From assembly GCA_964369405.1 (NCBI GenBank), contig CAYJGB010000012.1, positions 1-53,365 of the forward strand: a DNA stretch of 53,365 nt, in the 5' to 3' direction. The stretch's first letter is position 1, and each line of letters starts with the position of its first letter. Below, in pieces: positions 1-7,921 of this stretch. Source of the DNA: CAYJFG01 sp964369405 (GTDB taxonomy: Bacteria; Bacillota; Clostridia; Oscillospirales; Acutalibacteraceae). Position numbers and translations under genes: made by a program. Under the pieces are notes generated by a model. The model ran no database searches. It was not told where the DNA came from and saw only the letters and a list, made by a program, of their open reading frames with translations.

Positions 1-30
1 GAGAATAAATAATAAAGGAATTGATGCTAT

Positions 31-1425
31 ATGAAAAAGTTACTATCATTTGCACTGTCAATAGTTATGTTGTTTACAGTGGTACAAGCTCAACTTTATG
101 TTAACGCTACTGAACTTTCAGCTAATACTACATCACAAAATGGTGAACAACATTTTAATTCATTTGAAGAAATGAGCAATTTTGTGACAAATTTATTTAC
201 TGATAATTATGACGCAATATATGAAAATGTTGAATTGTTAAGAGAAGGTATTACTACCGATAAATCTGTATCATTTCTATATCAAAACTGCGGACCGTAT
301 AGCGAAGCTTTTCAAAGAGAATTAATAGACTATGGTGTATATGCTCAATGTAGAACTAATGCTATTTTTACAGGTACTAGTGCACATCACGGAAATCACG
401 AATACAATCTTTACAACATAAGTTTTGATAACGAGCCTAAACATTATGTATTTGACACAACTTATCGTCAATTTTTAAGAGATAGTATAAGGAGTATGCT
501 TTTAGAAACACACACAGAAGTTACAGATAACTTAATTGATGAAACTATACTAGGTTATGACTTACCAGAAGTGCTTATATTTGACCTTAACAATCGACAA
601 GAAGCAGTAGACATAATTAATAGTGCATTTGGAGATGATGCTGATAAAATTTCTACTGAATTTATATATACTATGTATGAAACACAAGTTTACCCTGAAC
701 CTGACTTACAAATGACTAACACATTAACTCTAACACCTGAAGATAAATTAAGGCTAATGTATGGAGAAAACTCAGCAAAACCATATACTAAAGATTTACA
801 TATTAATTTATCAGTCAACGGTGTAAATTACAATCAAGAGATGTTATATGTTGGAAATGGAATTTATGAAAGTTACTTTGAATTTGATTACACAACTGAT
901 TTAAGTAAAACAAACACTATTCAAATACTTGATAATAATGATAACTTAGTATTCGGTTTACTCAACGGTATTACTTTGCAAACAATATCTCCACTAAGTT
1001 ATTATAATTCTACTCCTCAATTTTTCTTAACAAATAATGTAGATACAAATTATACTATCCCAGTAGATTTAGGAGGCACTTCAATATTTACTGTTAGAAT
1101 AGACACAAATGCTAGTGTACAAAATCCACTTATAAGAGTATTACCATCTCAATACAGTAGTGGCAAATATGGAAATGTAAAAGAAGAAATAGGTTATAGC
1201 GAAGTAAGCGTTAAAGATGTACTGATTTTGCAACAATATTTAGTAAATAAGTTAAGCTTTAAAGAATTTCAAATTTCTCGTGCGAATGTAAATGGTGATA
1301 ATATAGTTAATACTAATGATGTTTTAAGTATTATGAAACATCTTGCAAGGTTAGAAGATAGCTCTAATTATCTTGTAGGTTTAGAATGTTATAGAAATGC
1401 TGAACCTTACTCTCTAATTAATTAA
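31..1425 (+). CDS. Secreted transglutaminase-like protein with C-terminal dockerin-like domain
   Basis: The N-terminus is a signal peptide: KK, a hydrophobic stretch at about residues 4-20, and possible cleavage after VQA (20) or VNA (26). Residues about 80-150 carry a transglutaminase-core-like Cys-His-Asp set: C87 in NCGPYSEAFQREL, H123 in HEYNLYNI and D142 in YVFDTTY, the order seen in bacterial transglutaminase/cysteine-protease folds. The middle (about 230-380) has no motif I recognise and looks beta-rich. Residues about 387-445 resemble a type I dockerin: the second half keeps the calcium loop NVNGDNIVNTND and helix DVLSIMKHL, while the first half keeps only helix DVLILQQYL and lacks acidic loop residues. 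An AAAGGA ribosome site lies about 11 nt upstream of the ATG. It is probably exported to the cell surface or a cohesin-bearing scaffold. Substrate and catalytic activity are unknown. Confidence 0.75.
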   Translation: MKKLLSFALSIVMLFTVVQAQLYVNATELSANTTSQNGEQHFNSFEEMSNFVTNLFTDNYDAIYENVELLREGITTDKSVSFLYQNCGPYSEAFQRELIDYGVYAQCRTNAIFTGTSAHHGNHEYNLYNISFDNEPKHYVFDTTYRQFLRDSIRSMLLETHTEVTDNLIDETILGYDLPEVLIFDLNNRQEAVDIINSAFGDDADKISTEFIYTMYETQVYPEPDLQMTNTLTLTPEDKLRLMYGENSAKPYTKDLHINLSVNGVNYNQEMLYVGNGIYESYFEFDYTTDLSKTNTIQILDNNDNLVFGLLNGITLQTISPLSYYNSTPQFFLTNNVDTNYTIPVDLGGTSIFTVRIDTNASVQNPLIRVLPSQYSSGKYGNVKEEIGYSEVSVKDVLILQQYLVNKLSFKEFQISRANVNGDNIVNTNDVLSIMKHLARLEDSSNYLVGLECYRNAEPYSLIN

Positions 1426-1442
1426 AAGAATATCATATAACT

Positions 1443-1489
1443 AAAAGCCCAACAACTCATATTACGATATTAAGAGTTGTTGGGCTTTT
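1443..1489. terminator. Rho-independent terminator, bidirectional
   Basis: AAAAGCCCAACAACTC pairs with GAGTTGTTGGGCTTTT around a short AT-rich loop. The stem is long and GC-containing with T tracts on both strands, so it serves the gene ending at 1425 and the convergent radical SAM gene ending at 1522. Confidence 0.9.
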
Positions 1490-1521
1490 GTATAGGGTTC
1501 TTAGCTATTACTACTTTTATA

Positions 1522-3207
1522 TTAAATTATATAATTGCTTATATCTATTATATTAGCATAGCCTAAAAAATCAGTTTCTCTATAATCGAAGAGTAATGCT
1601 GTTTTTTTATTATCTTCATTGAATGGGTTAATATCAAAAACGCCTATATGCATAACATTTTCAAGCTGTCTTGAGTTAAATTCAGAATAATTATTACAAT
1701 ATATTTTTTGATTAATCTCAGATTTGAAAAACTCGTGTATTTTACTTTTATAGATATCATAATAATTTTCTTGAATACAACTAGGTAACTTTTTTGCTTT
1801 TTTATGAGAAAATAGGTCAAATTTTATATACTCTTTTATTATATTTAAGTTGCATTTGATTATCGATTTAGAAAACTCATATAACTTTGAGTAACTTTCA
1901 ACTTCTGACACAACTTCAATATGATAATTATTTTGATAATAATATTTTCCAAGCGATAAGAAAAATTGAAATTTGCTTTCAAAAAAACTAGATAAATATT
2001 CAACACTATTTTTATATCTACCACTATTGTAATATTTTTCCAGAACATCTTCAATCATCTTTAATTGTAAAATCTCATCATATGATAACCATTTTGTGCT
2101 TAGTATCTCATATGGAGGCAATGCTGTATACTGATAATTATATTCATCTTTTTTATAATATACGCCAGAACCTTTCAAAACTTTTAAAAATCCTAATTGC
2201 AACTGATGCGACTTCAAAGCAAATACATCATTAAATGATTTTTCAAAAGTTATTAAATCTTCATAAGGAAGTCCTGCTATCAAATCCAGATGTATATGTA
2301 TATTTTTCAATTTTAAAAGTTTATCAATTTTAGAGAATAACTTTTCTATATTATTAAATCTCTTGATTTCAGATAAAGTTTTTATATTAGTGGATTGAAC
2401 ACCAATTTCTAGTTGAAAATAGCCATTTCTTGCTCTTGATAAAACTTCAAGACATTCAGCATCTATTAACTCCCCTGCTATCTCAAAGTGAAAGTTAGTA
2501 TAACCATTATCATTTTCTATTAAATACTTCCATAATTGCAATGTTCTTTCCTTACTACAATTAAATGTCCTATCAACAAATTTTACTTGTCTTACTCTTT
2601 TATCTAAAAAGTATTGAAGCTCAAAAAAAGTTCTATCAAGAGGTAAGTAATGTACTTTCTTCTCTATCGATGACATACAGTACTGACAATTAAAAGGGCA
2701 ACCTCTTGAGCTTTCATAATATATAATTTTATTATTTAAATCCTCAATATCATCATAAACAAAAGGAACTTCGCTCATGTCTACAATATTACTTTTAATA
2801 ATTTTATTATTTGGTATTATATTATTCTCTAAATTATCAATCAAATTTGTAAACTCAATCTCTCCCTCACCACAAATGATAAAATCAGCAAAATTTCCTA
2901 TATAATCTTCACTGTTATAGCTTACTTCTGGTCCACCCCATACTATAACAATATTAGGTAATAATTTTTTAAGCTCTACTGACAATATTTTTATACATTC
3001 AAAATTCCATATATAACAAGAAAAGCCAATAAAATCAGGCTTTTTCAAATAAATTTCCCTTAAAATATGCTCTACTCTGTTATTTATAGTAAACTCTAAT
3101 ATATCAATATTATAAGTTGTATTAGCTTCTAAATAACTCTTCAAACTCCTAATTCCTAAATTGCTATGAATATATTTTGAATTAATTCCAATTAACAACT
3201 TTCTCAT
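1522..3207 (-). CDS. B12-binding-type radical SAM protein, DUF4080-like
   Basis: Residues about 1-130 form an N-terminal cobalamin-binding-like Rossmann domain (KPDFIGFSCYIWN, VIVWGGPEVS, CGEGE). A radical SAM core follows, with its 4Fe-4S cysteines at C170, C174 and C177 in RGCPFNCQYC. The Gly-rich and beta-strand motifs of the TIM barrel follow to about residue 370. The C-terminal 180 residues are Tyr/Asn/Lys-rich and fit the DUF4080 region of this family; the length (561) is typical. No DxHxxG motif is present in the B12-like domain, as is common in this group. It is a single-gene unit with its own promoter. Family members are uncharacterised radical methyltransferase or rearrangement enzymes, so the substrate cannot be stated. 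Confidence 0.85.
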   Translation of the reverse strand: MRKLLIGINSKYIHSNLGIRSLKSYLEANTTYNIDILEFTINNRVEHILREIYLKKPDFIGFSCYIWNFECIKILSVELKKLLPNIVIVWGGPEVSYNSEDYIGNFADFIICGEGEIEFTNLIDNLENNIIPNNKIIKSNIVDMSEVPFVYDDIEDLNNKIIYYESSRGCPFNCQYCMSSIEKKVHYLPLDRTFFELQYFLDKRVRQVKFVDRTFNCSKERTLQLWKYLIENDNGYTNFHFEIAGELIDAECLEVLSRARNGYFQLEIGVQSTNIKTLSEIKRFNNIEKLFSKIDKLLKLKNIHIHLDLIAGLPYEDLITFEKSFNDVFALKSHQLQLGFLKVLKGSGVYYKKDEYNYQYTALPPYEILSTKWLSYDEILQLKMIEDVLEKYYNSGRYKNSVEYLSSFFESKFQFFLSLGKYYYQNNYHIEVVSEVESYSKLYEFSKSIIKCNLNIIKEYIKFDLFSHKKAKKLPSCIQENYYDIYKSKIHEFFKSEINQKIYCNNYSEFNSRQLENVMHIGVFDINPFNEDNKKTALLFDYRETDFLGYANIIDISNYII

Positions 3208-3239
3208 AATTATAACTTCTTTCTAAATAAACTAAAATT

Positions 3240-3268
3240 ATTATAGCATAACTAAATAAATGTGTACA
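3240..3268 (-). promoter_or_regulatory. Sigma-A-type promoter of the radical SAM gene
   Basis: On the minus strand TGTACA, 17 bp, TATAAT, with an extended TGC before the -10. It lies about 33 bp upstream of the ATG at 3207. Confidence 0.65.
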
Positions 3269-3298
3269 TAGGAAAGTATCAATAATGGTAAAAATTTA

Positions 3299-3318
3299 AT
3301 CAATTGTAATTAATTGAT
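3299..3318. promoter_or_regulatory. Candidate operator: perfect inverted repeat upstream of rubrerythrin promoter
   Basis: ATCAATT-6 bp-AATTGAT is a perfect 7-bp inverted repeat ending 8 bp before the -35 of the rubrerythrin promoter. The position suits a regulator site. The AT-rich context makes chance plausible, and it does not match the PerR box well. Confidence 0.3.
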
Positions 3319-3326
3319 AATAAATA

Positions 3327-3355
3327 TTTACTTTCTATAAAAAATATGGTAATAT
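3327..3355 (+). promoter_or_regulatory. Sigma-A-type promoter of rubrerythrin
   Basis: TTTACT, 17 bp, TAATAT with an extended -10 (TGG just before it). The predicted transcript has a 5' leader of about 75 nt before the AAGGAG ribosome site and the ATG at 3438. Confidence 0.65.
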
Positions 3356-3437
3356 TATAAAAACACATAGAAATATATACGTATAAATTTTGCATAAGTG
3401 CGTATTATATAAATATAACTTTTAAGGAGAAATAATT

Positions 3438-4091
3438 ATGGAAAACTGGAAATGTACAAAATGCGAATACTCACAAGAAACAAAACCAAATACTGATTTT
3501 AATTGCCCTACTTGTAATCAAGTGACAGAGTTTGAAAAAGTAGATGTAAAAACAGATAGTAAATACTCTGGTACTAAAACAGAAAAAAACTTAGAAGCAG
3601 CATTTGCTGGTGAAAGTTGTGCTAGAAACAAATACACTTATTTTGCTAGTGTTGCAAAAAAAGCTGGTTATGAACAAATAGCATCAATATTTTTAAAAAC
3701 TGCTGACAACGAAAAAGAACATGCTAAAATGTGGTATAAAGAACTTCATAAGTTAGGCAGTGCTGGTGACTGTTTAAAAGCAGCTGCAGACGGAGAAAAC
3801 TACGAGTGGACTGATATGTATGCTACTTTTGCTAAAGAAGCAGAAGAAGAAGGTTTTAAAGATTTAGCGATAAAATTTAGAGCTGTTGCAGAAATTGAGA
3901 AATCTCATGAAGAAAGATTTTTAAAACTACTTAATAATATTGAAATGAAAGAAGTATTCGAAAAATCAGAAATAACAATGTGGGAATGTAGAAATTGTGG
4001 TCATCTAGTGATGGGTAAAAAATCACCTCAGATATGTCCTGTATGTGCTCATCCACAAAGTTTCTTTGAAGTTAGAGAAGAAAATTACTAA
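3438..4091 (+). CDS. rbr: Rubrerythrin with rubredoxin-like domains at both ends
   Basis: A cytoplasmic non-haem iron peroxidase that reduces hydrogen peroxide to water in anaerobes. Residues 4-26 form an N-terminal rubredoxin-like knuckle pair (C6, C9, C23, C26). Residues about 48-165 are the ferritin-like four-helix domain with the expected di-iron ligands: E59 in FAGES, E92 and H95 in NEKEH, a Glu in AEEEGF, and Glu/His in EIEKSHEERF. A C-terminal rubredoxin (WECRNCGH and CPVCAHP) completes the 217 residues. Classical rubrerythrin has only the C-terminal rubredoxin and 'reverse' rubrerythrin only the N-terminal one; this protein has both. It is a monocistronic unit with its own promoter and a strong terminator. 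Confidence 0.93.
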   Translation: MENWKCTKCEYSQETKPNTDFNCPTCNQVTEFEKVDVKTDSKYSGTKTEKNLEAAFAGESCARNKYTYFASVAKKAGYEQIASIFLKTADNEKEHAKMWYKELHKLGSAGDCLKAAADGENYEWTDMYATFAKEAEEEGFKDLAIKFRAVAEIEKSHEERFLKLLNNIEMKEVFEKSEITMWECRNCGHLVMGKKSPQICPVCAHPQSFFEVREENY

Positions 4092-4106
4092 TACACTAAA
4101 AAATAT

Positions 4107-4139
4107 GGCTGTGACACATAACAAGTGTCACAGCCTTTA
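4107..4139. terminator. Rho-independent terminator between convergent genes
   Basis: A perfect 11-bp stem, GGCTGTGACAC / GTGTCACAGCC, with a 7-nt loop followed by TTTAA. It sits between the rubrerythrin stop and the convergent sugar transferase stop. Confidence 0.85.
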
Positions 4140-4142
4140 ATA

Positions 4143-4811
4143 TTATTTATCGCCTTTATTTGATAAAATAACTGAAAATGTTTTAAAAATTAATTTTAAG
4201 TCTGTTAAAAAACTACGCTCTTTTACATATTTTAAGTCTAATTCCACCCAACCATCAAAATCCATCTCTCTATCAGATATTTGCCAATAGCAAGTAAGAC
4301 CAGGTTTAGCGCTTAGTCTTTTCATCTGAAATTCTGTGTATTTTTCAACTTCTGCTGGTAGAGGAGGTCTAGGACCTACAAAACTCATTTGAGATAAAAA
4401 CACATTAAACAATTGAGGTAGTTCGTCTAAACAAGTTTTTCTTAAAATTCTACCAACTTTAGTAATCCTAGGGTCATCACTCATTTTAAAAACTGGACCA
4501 CTTCTGTCATTTTTATGTTGTAAACTCTCAAGCTGTGCCTCTGCATCGTTGCACATACTCCTAAATTTATACATATTAAATTCTTTGCCATTTTCTCCAA
4601 CTCTTTTCTGAACAAAAATAGCTGGACCTTTTGACTCTAACTTAATTATAATACCTATAGTAACCATAGCTGGAAACAAAAATAAAATAGAAATACTAGA
4701 TACAACAATATCAAATAAACGCTTAGCAACAAAATACAATTTTTTATCCTCTTCCTTAACTGAATTTTCTACACTAGTTACATCAGAATAAATAACGTCA
4801 ATTCTTTCCAT
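4143..4811 (-). CDS. Bacterial sugar transferase (polyprenyl-phosphate sugar-1-phosphate transferase), short form
   Basis: It is predicted to move a sugar-1-phosphate from a nucleotide sugar to undecaprenyl phosphate at the inner membrane, the first step of a surface glycan. The protein has a short cytoplasmic N-terminus, one hydrophobic helix (about 34-58) and the catalytic domain: KRLFDIVVS, FVQKRVGENGKEF, YKFRSM, the acidic LDELPQLFNV pair D129/E130, FVGPRPPLP, and KPGLTCYWQISDR. This is the minimal catalytic form without the extra N-terminal membrane helices of WbaP-like enzymes. No glycosyltransferase or polymer-export genes are nearby, so it is an orphan here. Its promoter lies upstream at 4955-4983. 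The donor sugar cannot be told from the sequence. Confidence 0.88.
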   Translation of the reverse strand: MERIDVIYSDVTSVENSVKEEDKKLYFVAKRLFDIVVSSISILFLFPAMVTIGIIIKLESKGPAIFVQKRVGENGKEFNMYKFRSMCNDAEAQLESLQHKNDRSGPVFKMSDDPRITKVGRILRKTCLDELPQLFNVFLSQMSFVGPRPPLPAEVEKYTEFQMKRLSAKPGLTCYWQISDREMDFDGWVELDLKYVKERSFLTDLKLIFKTFSVILSNKGDK

Positions 4812-4954
4812 ACCCGCAAAACCAACCCTTTCAGTTAAATGAATAATAGTATTTATAAATTTTTAAATGTAAAAATATTACAAATCCGATAAATATATTA
4901 TTCAAAACAAACACACAAAACACCCAATAAATTTTTATTTAAACTATACTATAC

Positions 4955-4983
4955 ATTTTACGTAAAACGACTAAAAATGTCAA
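4955..4983 (-). promoter_or_regulatory. Promoter of the sugar transferase gene, with palindrome over the -10
   Basis: Within the 368-bp gap 4812-5179. On the minus strand TTGACA, 17 bp, TAAAAT, close to consensus. A perfect 12-bp palindrome TTTTACGTAAAA (4956-4967) overlaps the -10 and is a candidate repressor site. The predicted 5' leader is about 135 nt with no known riboswitch pattern. I see no gene and no clear terminator in the rest of the gap. Confidence 0.65.
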
Positions 4984-5179
4984 TAGGATTTCAATGCCAT
5001 CAAATATATTTCATATATTACACATATCAATTGCATTAATCCATAACTTTTTTATACACAATTTATCAACAATTAAACAATAAAAAGAAATTATATGGTA
5101 ATTTTTTGTCAACATCAAATTAAAAACAAATAGATTTAAATATTCATACTATATTAATTAATAAATAAACATTTTATTA

Positions 5180-6427
5180 TTAAAAAATTGGTAAATTTTC
5201 GAATTTTTCGGGCTTTGCAAAATAATATCCTTGTGAAAAATGAATTTCTTTCTCTAATATAATTTTTTGAATTTCTTCATCTTCTACATATTCTGCTACT
5301 AATTCAGAGCCAATAAGTCTTGCCATATAGCAAATTGATTCTAATATAATTCTATTATCTTTATTTTTTGTAATATTTCTGATAATTCCTCCATCAATTT
5401 TAATTATATCTGGTTTTAACGATACTATTGATGTATATGTCGCATAACCTACTCCAAAATCATCAATAGCTATTTTGCACCCTACTTTTCTTACATTATC
5501 TAAAAACTCTTTTAACTCACCATCATTTGTATAATCTTCTGTTTCTACGAATTCTAAAGTTATTCTTGATGGGTCACTAAATTGTTTAATTCTTTTAAGG
5601 AACCATTTATTAAATTCATCTGATTGAATATCAAGTAACGATATATTGATGCTTAATTTACTTTTTTTATTTTCAAAATCACTAAGAGCTTTTTCTATAA
5701 CTATTTTACTTAGCGATAGATACATTTTTAATTTTTTAGCATATTCTAAAAAAAATCCTGGTGGACATATATTACCATTTTGATCATAAATACGCATTAA
5801 TGCTTCATATTTATTTATTTTACCAGACTCATTTTTATGAATACCTTGATAAAACGGAACTACTTTATCATTAGTTATTGCGTAATTTAGTAGCTCAAAC
5901 ATAGCAACATTTTTTTCACGCTCTTCTATTAATCTGATTTTTTCATCTGACACTTCTATAAAATTATTTTGTAGATGTCTATGCATATAAAATGCACTTT
6001 TAGCTCTATCTACTAAATCATCACCAAATACCACTGCAAATCTAGAAACTCCACCCAACTCTGTATTTTGCGCATTTGCTAATTCGTATTGTTCATAGAA
6101 ACCTCTCATAAGTTTATAAAAAGCTTCGTCACTTATATCGTCATTAGCTACTGCCATAAAAAATTTATATGAATGAATATATACATGAATTAAATGGTCT
6201 ATTCCTAGCTGCCTATAAGCTATATTTCCTGATTCTAAAATTTCTTCACTAGTTTTATAATATTGTTCTTCTCCAAATGTTGCAATCATCATATCCGCAT
6301 TCATAACTTGAGTCATACACATTTTATTGAATTTTTTAGTTTTAGAGTCAATTAAAAATTGTTCATAGCTTAATTGATTAAATCTTTTATCAATTATCGG
6401 TTTAACTTTATTTTCAGAATTTCCCAC
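5180..6427 (-). CDS. Cyclic-di-GMP phosphodiesterase (EAL domain) with degenerate GGDEF-like N-terminus
   Basis: The EAL domain (about 170-410) retains the catalytic and metal-binding set: E208 in EALMR, N261 in SINIS, E292 in LEFVET, D322/D323 in IDDFG, K343 in IIKIDG, E379 in VAEYVED and Q399 in SQGYYF. It is therefore predicted to cleave c-di-GMP to pGpG. The N-terminal 160 residues resemble a GGDEF fold without the GGDEF signature. No membrane segment or sensor is seen, so it should be cytoplasmic. I chose GTG at 6427 because AGGGG lies 10 nt upstream; the longer frame starts with ATG at 6445, which has no ribosome site and itself overlaps that AGGGG. It lies 54 bp after hisE and may be the last gene of the his operon. 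Confidence 0.85.
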   Translation of the reverse strand: MGNSENKVKPIIDKRFNQLSYEQFLIDSKTKKFNKMCMTQVMNADMMIATFGEEQYYKTSEEILESGNIAYRQLGIDHLIHVYIHSYKFFMAVANDDISDEAFYKLMRGFYEQYELANAQNTELGGVSRFAVVFGDDLVDRAKSAFYMHRHLQNNFIEVSDEKIRLIEEREKNVAMFELLNYAITNDKVVPFYQGIHKNESGKINKYEALMRIYDQNGNICPPGFFLEYAKKLKMYLSLSKIVIEKALSDFENKKSKLSINISLLDIQSDEFNKWFLKRIKQFSDPSRITLEFVETEDYTNDGELKEFLDNVRKVGCKIAIDDFGVGYATYTSIVSLKPDIIKIDGGIIRNITKNKDNRIILESICYMARLIGSELVAEYVEDEEIQKIILEKEIHFSQGYYFAKPEKFENLPIF

Positions 6428-6481
6428 AAAATAACATCCCCTCATATAAAATGATATTAATTCTCAGTCAAACGAACTGTT

Positions 6482-6811
6482 TTACGTATTTTTATCTACT
6501 TGATGAAAAGTTTTTAAATTGCTTATTTTTTCACTTCTCTTTTCAAGTTCTGCTAACACTTCTTCTAAAGGTATACCTTGGTTAACCATCATAACCATTA
6601 TATGATATATAACATCAGATATTTCATTAACTGTTTCATCTTTATCATTGTTTTTTGCAGCAATTATAGTTTCGCTACATTCTTCACCTATTTTTTTTAA
6701 AATTTTATCTATGCCTTTATCAAACAAATAACAAGTATACGAGCCCTCACTTGGATTGTTTTTTCTAAATTCAACAGTTTTGTATAATTCTTCTAAAACA
6801 TTATTATTCAT
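6482..6811 (-). CDS. hisE: Phosphoribosyl-ATP pyrophosphatase HisE
   Basis: The second step of histidine synthesis, hydrolysing PR-ATP to PR-AMP plus pyrophosphate. The 109 residues are a normal stand-alone length. The all-alpha MazG-like metal site is visible as KIGEECSETIIAA followed by NEISDVIYHIMVMM. In many bacteria HisE is fused to HisI; here it is separate, because HisI is fused to HisA instead. It starts 12 bp after the hisA-hisI stop with an AAGGAG ribosome site. Confidence 0.95.
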   Translation of the reverse strand: MNNNVLEELYKTVEFRKNNPSEGSYTCYLFDKGIDKILKKIGEECSETIIAAKNNDKDETVNEISDVIYHIMVMMVNQGIPLEEVLAELEKRSEKISNLKTFHQVDKNT

Positions 6812-6823
6812 CGTATGCTCTCC

Positions 6824-7888
6824 TTAAAATTCTTTAACTTTTCTATAAAAACAAGAATAATTTCCAGTATGACATGCAGCACCAGTTTGTTCAACTGTTA
6901 CTAGTAATGTATCTTCATCGCAATCTTTATATATTTCTGAAATCTTTTGTAAATGTCCTGAAGTTGCACCTTTGTTCCATAGTTCCTGTCTTGAGCGACT
7001 ATAAAACCATGTATACCCAGTATCTAAAGACTTTTGAAGTGACTCTTTATTCATATATGCAAGCATCAATACTTTACCTGATTTTTTTTCTTGTACAATT
7101 GTTGGTATCAGTTCATTTTTAACAAAAAGAGAGTCTACATCAATTGCTTCTTCGCCAATTATTTTACTACTTGCACGTTTTCCAATCTCAATTGAACTTG
7201 TTAAATCTAAATCTCCTGTATATAATGCTTTTCCTACTATAGCACCATAAATATCAAGCTTTGCTAAGTTAATTATATCTTTTAAGTTTGATACTCCTCC
7301 ACTTGCAACTATATTACAACTAATAGCATTTTTAAGCTCATCTAACTGATTTAAGTTAGGGCCAGACAACATACCATCTTTAGATATATCTGTAAAAATA
7401 ATAATCTTAACACCGATTTCTTCCATTTTTTTTGCTAGGTCTATAAAATTAATTTCAGATGTATCTGTCCAACCTTCTGCTTGAACAATCTCGTCTTTAG
7501 CATCTATTCCCACAGCTATTCTCTCACCATATTTTGCTACAGCTTCCTTAACAAATGCTTGGTCTTTGACAGCAGCTGAACCTAATATTACTCTATCAAT
7601 ACCATTTTCCATATAGAAGTCTACAGAATTCATATCACGAATACCACCACCAACTTCTATTTTAAGTGTTGTTTCTTTTCTAATATTTAAAATTGTTTCT
7701 GCATTAACTTTTTTACCATCTTTTGCACCATCTAAGTCTACTATATGTAACCATTGTGCTCCAGCATTATAAAAATTCTTAGCTGTTATTACCGGGTCAT
7801 CTGCAACTGTATGAACTGTTTCATAATCACCCATGAATAAACGAACACAATTACCATCTTTTAAATCTATCGCTGGTATAACAAACAT
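6824..7888 (-). CDS. hisA: HisA-HisI fusion: ProFAR isomerase plus phosphoribosyl-AMP cyclohydrolase
   Basis: Residues about 1-235 are HisA, a TIM barrel: PAIDLKDGNCVRL with catalytic Asp8, VGGGIRD, VILGSAAVKD, VGIDAKD with the second catalytic Asp, FTDISKDGMLSGPN, ASGGVSN and GAIVGKALYTG. A linker of about 15 residues leads to HisI (about 250-354): TIVQEKKSGKVLMLAYMN, YSRSRQELWNKGATSGH, and the zinc/magnesium site CDEDTLLVTVEQTGAACHTG ending SCFYRK. The two activities are steps 3 and 4, with HisI acting before HisA. The ORF is open throughout with no frameshift sign. An AGGAGG lies 8 nt before the ATG. In the common order A-F-I-E, hisF would sit exactly at this junction; it is absent, and so is hisH. 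Confidence 0.93.
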   Translation of the reverse strand: MFVIPAIDLKDGNCVRLFMGDYETVHTVADDPVITAKNFYNAGAQWLHIVDLDGAKDGKKVNAETILNIRKETTLKIEVGGGIRDMNSVDFYMENGIDRVILGSAAVKDQAFVKEAVAKYGERIAVGIDAKDEIVQAEGWTDTSEINFIDLAKKMEEIGVKIIIFTDISKDGMLSGPNLNQLDELKNAISCNIVASGGVSNLKDIINLAKLDIYGAIVGKALYTGDLDLTSSIEIGKRASSKIIGEEAIDVDSLFVKNELIPTIVQEKKSGKVLMLAYMNKESLQKSLDTGYTWFYSRSRQELWNKGATSGHLQKISEIYKDCDEDTLLVTVEQTGAACHTGNYSCFYRKVKEF

Positions 7889-7921
7889 TATAACAACCTC
7901 CTAATATTAAAACTCTAAAAA

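Noticed and set aside
3390..3408. TTGCAT and TATTAT near the rubrerythrin start as a promoter
   Set aside because: The spacing is only 7 bp; the TTTACT/TAATAT pair at 3327-3355 with 17 bp is far better.
6443..6469. TTGACT-17 bp-TATATG as a separate promoter for the EAL gene
   Set aside because: The -10 matches only four of six positions and the start of transcription would lie at or after the ribosome site.
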